Source: Thalassia testudinum
Taxonomy: Eukaryota; Streptophyta; Magnoliopsida; Alismatales; Hydrocharitaceae
Reading direction: 5' to 3'
Length of the DNA stretch: 64,000 bases
NCBI GenBank assembly: GCA_037157565.1
Contig: JAZHRO010000055.1
Location: forward strand, 39,835,001-39,899,000
A model generated the notes under the pieces. That model was not told where the DNA came from. It was given only the letters and a program-made list of their open reading frames with translations, and made no database searches. Shown here one piece after another: positions 58,351-64,000 of the stretch. How positions within the stretch are numbered: the first letter of the stretch is position 1; every line of letters starts with the position of its first letter. A program made the translations under genes and the position numbers.

Positions 58351-59085
58351 GTCCATATAAACATCCCCTTGTTGGATGCAATCCACCACATTCCACTTTA
58401 CGCTAAGTTTCTGGAAGACCTAAGCACACCTAAGCATAAAGCTAGAATTCAGAAAGGTAGTCCTATCATCCTCTTGGAACAAGTTAGTTCCATCATCTCC
58501 AGTAACCTCCCTACTAAGAAGAAAAACCTAGGCACCCCTCTTCTCTCCTATATGATAGGCAACACCACATTCAATAGAGCCTTACTTGACTTAGGTGCTT
58601 CCATTAATCTTATCCCAACCTCCCTACTAACACATTTCGAGGTTGGCAATCTGAAGCCAACCGAGGTGTCCCTGCAAGTAGCTGATTTATCAGTTAAGAC
58701 ACCTCAGAGAGTGTTGGAAGATGTTATAGTGCAGGTCAAGGATTTTTACTTTCCTATAGACTTCATTGTCCTTGACATGGAAGTACCTGAGGATATCCAA
58801 AATACACCTATCATACTAGGAAGACCTTTCTTGGCGATAGCCAAGGCAAACATAGACTGTGAGGAGGACCTTTTATAACTGAAATTTGGATATCAAAAGA
58901 TGAAAATTGATATTTTCAAGGCACAGAAGGGACCATCTTGTAGTTTAATTGAAGAGATCTGCTCTTTGAATTCATTGGACAAGTTGGTTGAGGATGAAAG
59001 TACCTTTGTTTTGATGCACCAAAATTATGCTATCTGTGAAACTGATCTTTCAGGACTCTCTCATGGATTAAAGCTAGAAGATTAT
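58351..59085 (+). pseudogene. Aspartic protease region of element 6
   Basis: INIPLLDAIHHIPLYAKFLED, then the protease ALLDLGASINLIPTSLL, DFYFPIDFIVLDMEVPED and IILGRPFLAIAKANIDC, with one stop at 58876 and a reading through KIDIFKAQKGPSC. The catalytic Asp is kept. The reading reaches GLKLEDY at 59085, where a solo LTR interrupts; the spacer resumes at 59940 with DLQEPSEDTLIDSLTLEP. Confidence 0.88.
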
Positions 59086-59934
59086 TGACTTTGTCTCAGT
59101 GTCTTTTTATCTTTATTGAGTCTAGATTATTTTGTAAGGAACTTCAAAACAAGTTTCAAATGGATTTTCGTACTTCTCATAAAAATAAGTTTTTAGGATT
59201 ATTGATCGACCAACCAACTTGATTAATCAATCAAATCAGCCCATTTTAGGAAGTTAATAAATACACCCTTGATCGACCATTTAGGTTAATTAATCGATCA
59301 ATCATTGATCGATCAAATAACTAGCTTGACCGACCAAAACTCATTTTGATCTACCAAACTACCCTAATTGATCGACCAATTTGATTTCCTTTTCTAGTTG
59401 ATTTGCTAGTATAAATAGAGGTCCTTTGCAGCCTTTTCAAAACACACTCTCAAGTAGAAATCCATCTAAAGGAAAGAGCTTTTCGTGTTTCACTCTAAGT
59501 GTTTCTGCACTTCTGCTTTCACGACTTTCAAAGCACGACGATTCAAATCTCTACCAAAATCTGATTTGACTTTCCTTAAGGTTCCATAGGTTTATACTTT
59601 TTTTATATTACTTGTTGGTTTTGATTACGGATCCCAAGCAATTGGGAGAAATCTGTTGTTGTTGTTGTGCTTCTCTCCAGGTTAGTAAGAGAAGGGATCT
59701 TTGTAAGAGGTTATGCCACCCTTGTTTCAAGTGGTGTGTTAGTGGATTGACTAGCCTCAACTAGTCGGGAAAACCCTAAGCTGAGAAGCTTAGATAGTGG
59801 TTTTCACCTGGGAAGGGTTTCCACTATAGATCTAGGTGTCTTCTGTGCATGAATGTTTGGCTTGATTTTCCTTTGCAACTACGATATTTAACTTTATTAA
59901 AGACAATACTATTCACCCCTCCCCTCTATCATCC
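59086..59934 (+). repeat. Copia-like solo LTR in element 6 pol, about 849 bp
   Basis: Starts TGACTTTGTCTCAGTG and ends near ATTCACCCCTCCCCTCTATC, the latter resembling the 3' end of many plant Ty1/copia LTRs. Flanks ATTAT (59081-59085) and ATTAA (59935-59939) are a duplication with one change, and joining them keeps the pol frame. It has a TATA box at 59410-59418, repeated TTGATCGACCAA words (59215-59385) in U3 and a GGAAAAACCCTAAG block. The last bases are CC rather than CA. Confidence 0.75.
59410..59418 (+). promoter_or_regulatory. TATA box of the copia-like LTR
   Basis: TATAAATAG in TAGTATAAATAGAGGTCC. Confidence 0.65.
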
Positions 59935-59939
59935 ATTAA

Positions 59940-61660
59940 GATCTGCAGGAACCCTCAGAGGATACACTGATTGATTCTTTGACCTTAGAACCACAATTCC
60001 TTTCTACATCTGATCTGACTCTTTCTGAGATACTAGCCTTAGAGACTGAGGACTTACCTCCAATCCCTTTACTGTCTCTAGGATCTTTTAAGGTCTCCAC
60101 ACCTGCTCCTTCATCTAATCCTATACCTGTTGAACTTAAACCTCTTCCTAACTCTTTGAAATATGTCTTCTTAGGACCAAATCAAACTTATCTCATGATT
60201 GTCAATTCCCACTTATCGTCTGATCAAGAATTACGACTCTTATCTATCTTGAGAGCACATAGACAAGATATAGGATGGAGCTTATCTAACTTGATTGGCA
60301 TTCCTACTGCACACATAGAATATTCACTAAAGAATGATTTAGACCTACCCAACAGCCACAATGTAGACTAAACCCCACACTTCAAGAGGTGATAAAGAAT
60401 GAAATGATTAAGTGGTTAGACAACGAAATAATTTTCCCTATCTTTGATAGTTAGTGGGTAAGTCTTGTTCAGGTTGTGCCTAAGTAGGCCAAACTTACCA
60501 TCATAACCACTGATTCTGGAGAAGTCATCCCTACAAAGATTTCTAGTTTGTGGTGAGTATGTATTGACAACCACAAACTCAACCAAGCCACGAAGAAAGA
60601 TCATTTCCCATTGCCTTTCATTGATCAAATACTAGAAAGATTAGTAGGGAATAGATTTTTCTGCTTTTTGGATGGCTACTCAGGCTATAATTAGGTGGAA
60701 ATTCACCTCGATGACTAGGAAAAAATGACCTTCACTTGCCCCTACGAAACCTTTGCTTTCCGTAGGATGCCATTTGAACTGTGCAATGCACCTACTATAT
60801 TTCAGCAATGTATGTTTGCAAGCTTTTCCAACTTAGTAGGTGATTGTTTAGAAGTCTTCATGGATGGCTTCTTGGTCTTCGGGAGCACATTTGATGCATG
60901 TTTAGACCACATGATCAAGGTCCTACAAAGATGCATCAATGTGAATCTGGTACTCTCCTGGGAGAAATCACACTTCATGGTACCAGAAGGACTTGTCCTA
61001 GGTCACCTTATGTCTAAAAGAGGAATTAAGGTTGACCGTGCGAAGGTAAAATTGATTTCTGATCCGCAATTACCTTCGTCGATTAAGCAAATCTGATATT
61101 TTCTCGAGCATGTTGGTTTTTATCGTCGCTTTATAGTGGATTTCTCAAAAATAGCTCAACTTCTCACCAATCTCCTCTCTAAAGATGTAGACTTCCAGAT
61201 CTCTGACGATTGTGTTTGTGCATATACAACACTTCGTGATCTGGTTACCAAAGCACCAATATTGCAACCCCCGGATTGGTCTCACCCTTTTAAATCATGT
61301 GTGATGCCTCTGATTATGCTGTAGGGGTTGTCCTCGGTCAAAAACTGGATGGGAAACTTACAATCATCCACTATACTAGCAAGACCTTAGATGAAGCTCA
61401 CAGGAATTATACAGTCACTGAAAAGGAATTGCTAGCAGTAGTATTTGCACTGGAAAAATTCAGACCTTATCTTCTAGGTTCCCACATTATAGCCTACATT
61501 GACCACACAACAGTATGACATCTTCTCGCCAAGAAGAACGTGAAATCTCATTTGATTAGATGGATCTTGCTGTTGCAGGAGTTTGATTTAGAGATCCGTG
61601 ACAAGGCTGGGAAGCAGAATGTGGTAGTTGACACTTATCCTTCCTTCGTTCTGAAGTGAT
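59940..61660 (+). pseudogene. Reverse transcriptase and RNase H of element 6
   Basis: The spacer and RT N-terminus are open to 60371 (LKYVFLGPNQTYLMI, HRQDIGWSLSNLIGI). The finger region 60372-60720 is full of stops. The palm is open at 60725-61096: FTCPYETFAFRRMPFELCNAP and FMDGFLVFG, in which the second Asp of the FMDD active site is Gly. RNase H: CDASDYAVGVVLGQ, YTSKTLDEAHRNYTVTEKEL and YIDHTTV, followed by stops. It is clearly inactive. Confidence 0.88.
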
Positions 61661-61945
61661 CTCTCCTTCACTTTCGATTACTGACCACTTCCCTAACAAG
61701 CAATTGCTGATCATTCATTCTGGCCTTCCTTAGTATGCTGACATTGTCAACTACCTAGCTTCTGGAATCGTTCCCTCTGATTGGGTCCGACATCAAAAAG
61801 ATAGACTTAAATCCAAAGCCAAGCACTATTACTGGGAAGAACCTTGATTATTCAAGCACTATAAAGATCAGATCCTTGGGAAGTGTATCCCTGCTAAGGA
61901 GATAGAAAGCATTCTATCATTCTGCCATGACCAAGAGTTTCAATT
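61661..61945 (+). pseudogene. Integrase start of element 6, first part
   Basis: ITDHFPNKQLLIIHSGLP, YADIVNYLASGIVPSDW, KHYYWEEP, DQILGKCIPAKEIESI and FCHDQEF are the Athila-type region up to the first half of the HHCC finger. It is cut by an LTR at about 61946. Its second half resumes at 62872. Confidence 0.8.
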
Positions 61946-62871
61946 CTGCAAATTTGCGCACAGATTTGGAAGCTTTTAGAATTGGAAATCATGAGCTCTG
62001 TTGGAGCTCTCTACTTTAGATTAGGATCCGAAATGGTGTTCAAACAGTGGGGCATCTTCTAGTGATTACTCCTTCCAAATTTGGCATGAATTGGTTGCTG
62101 ATTGAAGGAGAATTAGTGTTTGAAGTTCTCGAACCTTGGGTTTAGGTTTGTCTTCAGGCGAAGGAGAGAGAAAAGGCGACAGGGGCTTAGTTGTGAAGAA
62201 GATGAGAACTTAGGGGCCTGGTTGAAAGGAAAATATAAGAGCTAAGGGAGTTTAAAGATTAGAGATCTAGGGACTAAATTGCAAACTAGGTTAAGATGGA
62301 CTCTGATTCGGTCTAAATTTTGGTGTCAATCTAATTTGGACCTAAGGAATCTAATGGTGAACTTAGATTTGAGTTTTGATCACGTTTGAATGGGTAAATT
62401 TCATAGGATCCCAAATCAAGGAAAATTCCTATCTAAATCTCTATCTAGGTCAAAATGGGTTTAGATGGTCAAACTAAAGGTACCAAACCTCATAGAATAT
62501 TTTTCCATGAATTATAGGAGGTTTAGATAGATTTTATCTTGACAAAAACCCTTTCAATTTAAGTACGATTGATAATTAGGGTTTTTAATGATATTTTGAT
62601 CCTCGAAATGTGTGAAACTTTGATTCAATCAGTGTAAGCCCACTTCTTGGTCTTTTATGTTCATTGGACCTTTAATTAACCCCTAAGTAACCCCGTGGTT
62701 AATATGAATTTGTGATGTGCTATTAAAACAACAAAATTAACCCTTCTTTCTTGTCTTCTTCTCAAATCAAATCAGTGAGGAATTATGGTCCTCATATAAT
62801 CATTTAAGAGCATTTATCATTTGATTCTGACTAATTCAAGTTAGTTATGACGAATGATGGTGTTACCATCA
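61946..62871 (-). repeat. Internally deleted solo LTR (LTR_A family), minus strand
   Basis: On the minus strand it starts TGATGGTAACACCATC at 62871, as in the solo LTR at 25137-27941, and follows its U3 through ACCTAGATAGAGATTT. It is only about 0.93 kb, so the promoter and leader part appear deleted. The left edge (61946) is approximate. No matching 5-bp duplication was seen. Confidence 0.65.
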
Positions 62872-63003
62872 CCTACTACTGGGCATTAGGGGCCAGACTT
62901 TGCTGTGAAGCTCTTGCTAGAATGGACTAACCCACAAGTTGAGATACCTCCCATGCTAGTGAGGTATGTGACATTGGAAAACACATTTAGATAATTCGTT
63001 CAT
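62872..63003 (+). pseudogene. Integrase start of element 6, second part
   Basis: Reads TTGH*GPDFAVKLL and, after a frameshift, PTS*DTSHASEVCDIGK, the second half of the HHCC finger (normally GHFG...KVLQSGFYWPTLFKD). It ends at the minus-strand LTR beginning at 63004. Confidence 0.6.
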
Positions 63004-63536
63004 TGTAGCATGCATTTACGACATCAATTTTAAATGAATATAGATGGTGAGTCTAAGTGTCGAACATACGGAGGCACGGCATTGGATCAATTAATCGCTT
63101 ATTGACACAAGATATTTTATTCCGTGTGCTTGTGAAGAGAGAAGGAAGAGAGAGAAAGTCAAAATCCATGGTAGAATACGAGTTGTAATTCTATATCCAA
63201 GAAGATAAGTACCAGGAAAAACTATTTCAACACAAGCATATAGAAAAGAAGCCGAATTCAAAATGCATGAAAAGAATATCAAACACAAGGGAAATGATTA
63301 CTTATAAGAATCGTTTTGCAAACGTCATAGAGACATGCCTGAATAAAGTGCAAAAATATGAGCTAAAGAGGACTAAAAACTAATTGCTAAAATGGGGCGT
63401 CGAGGCAACCACGGTGGTGGAGAGACTTTCATCGACGGCTCGACAACATCGGGACCTTGCTTTGAGCTTTATGGATGTGGGAGTATGCTTGGTAGAATCT
63501 AGGAAGAGAGATGACCATGAATGGAGGGGTGTAGGC

Positions 63537-63545
63537 CTCTTTATA
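63537..63545 (-). promoter_or_regulatory. TATA box of LTR_C
   Basis: Minus strand TATAAAGAG in CCCCTATAAAGAGGCC. Confidence 0.6.
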
Positions 63546-63931
63546 GGGGAGGAGAGGTGGCCAAAACAGGTATTGAACAATTAGCGGCAACAAGGATGTC
63601 GCTGTAGCCCAACCATAAGCGTTGCTAAAGCCCAGCTCACACACCCATTGGCGCTCACGCTCGCACAGCTGCCATCTCATATGATCCATGTGCTCGCGTT
63701 GCTGACCATCCGATGGGAAACCAAGGGCTGAGATCATGCCTAACCGTGTGCTTAGGATCGCACCCTGCCCCCGCATACAATCGCGCACGCGATCACACAT
63801 GGGATCACGCATATGCGTATCATGCATCGTGTACTCCAGAGCCGCCACGTCACCCCTATCGTCGTTGTCCGCTTCCGCATCAACAACTGAATTTCACTCG
63901 CACACGTGATAGCAAATCAAATTCACACGTA

Positions 63932-63985
63932 GGGCTTTGAACTTGCAGTGTGGATTTGAGAGCGCTCTTCTCAACCGTTGGGCCA
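63932..63985 (-). other. tRNA-like module in LTR_C
   Basis: On the minus strand A-box-like TGGCCCAACGGT starts at 63985 and B-box-like GTTCAAAGCC starts near 63942-63944, about 41 nt apart. It lies about 400 bp upstream of the TATA box. Confidence 0.5.
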
Positions 63986-64000
63986 CATATACAGATTGTC

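Larger units (their letters stand above)
49190..63003 (+). mobile_element. Element 6: degenerate Athila-like Ty3/gypsy element with nested solo LTRs
   Basis: Probable 5' LTR (LTR_B), primer site, gag, protease, RT, RNase H and the start of integrase, all on the plus strand. It has three later LTR insertions (54849-56514, 59086-59934, 61946-62871). Integrase stops at 63003, where a minus-strand LTR begins. Stops, shifts and a lost RT active-site Asp show it is long dead. Confidence 0.8.
63004..64000 (-). repeat. Minus-strand LTR (LTR_C family), cut by the window edge
   Basis: On the plus strand it begins TGTAGCATGC at 63004, where integrase homology stops. It has a minus-strand TATA box at 63537-63545, the U5 motif GTGCCTCCGTATGTTCGAC at 63059-63077, and a tRNA-like module at 63932-63985. 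The remainder lies past 64000. Confidence 0.6.

Noticed and set aside
59215..59385. CRISPR-like or regulated operator array from repeated TTGATCGACCAA
   Set aside because: Spacing is irregular and the words lie in the U3 of a copia-like LTR in a plant genome.

Overview
This 64-kb window is intergenic DNA of a large flowering-plant genome made almost entirely of nested LTR retrotransposons. I found no host protein gene, rRNA gene or functional tRNA gene. The plant assignment rests on Athila-type Ty3/gypsy elements primed by tRNA-Asp, a Tekay/Del-like chromovirus, a copia-like LTR, and TATA-bearing LTRs of 0.85-2.8 kb. The species cannot be named from sequence alone.

Layout. 1-6643: 3' part of a Ty3/gypsy element (element A, +) with decayed gag and protease, no reverse transcriptase, a small acidic ORF and its 3' LTR. 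6644-21364: a long AT-rich LTR-like unit (LTR_B) interrupted by two later insertions. These are a complete 7.8-kb element (element 1, 10346-18158, target-site duplication ATAGA) and a solo LTR (18199-20869). 21365-43244: a minus-strand chromovirus cut into five pieces by a solo LTR at 22653-24899 (duplication GTGAA), a solo LTR at 25137-27941 (duplication AGCAT), an LTR at 28692-30270, and a complete 11.6-kb Athila-like element (element 2, 30774-42401, minus). 43245-49189: a minus-strand LTR fragment fused to the 3' half of another non-autonomous element (element 5, +). 49190-63003: element 6 (+), whose 5' LTR is a second LTR_B copy followed by a decayed tRNA-Asp primer site, gag, protease, RT/RNase H and the start of integrase. 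It is interrupted by solo LTRs at 54849-56514, 59086-59934 and 61946-62871. 63004-64000: another minus-strand LTR, cut by the window edge.

How they work together. Element 2 has gag, protease, RT, RNase H and integrase and looks like the autonomous type, now broken. Element 1 has homologous LTRs, primer site, 5' leader and 3' noncoding module, but carries one intact 507-codon ORF of unknown function where gag-pol should be. It therefore looks like a parasite of element 2's family. Elements A and 5 carry related acidic ORFs and the same 3' module.

The most unusual signals are three. First, the novel ORF of the non-autonomous elements. Second, tRNA-like modules with A-box/B-box spacing of 40-41 nt inside the U3 of three different LTR families. 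Third, a conserved hairpin directly before the 3' polypurine tract, with a second polypurine-like tract 1.2-1.5 kb upstream.
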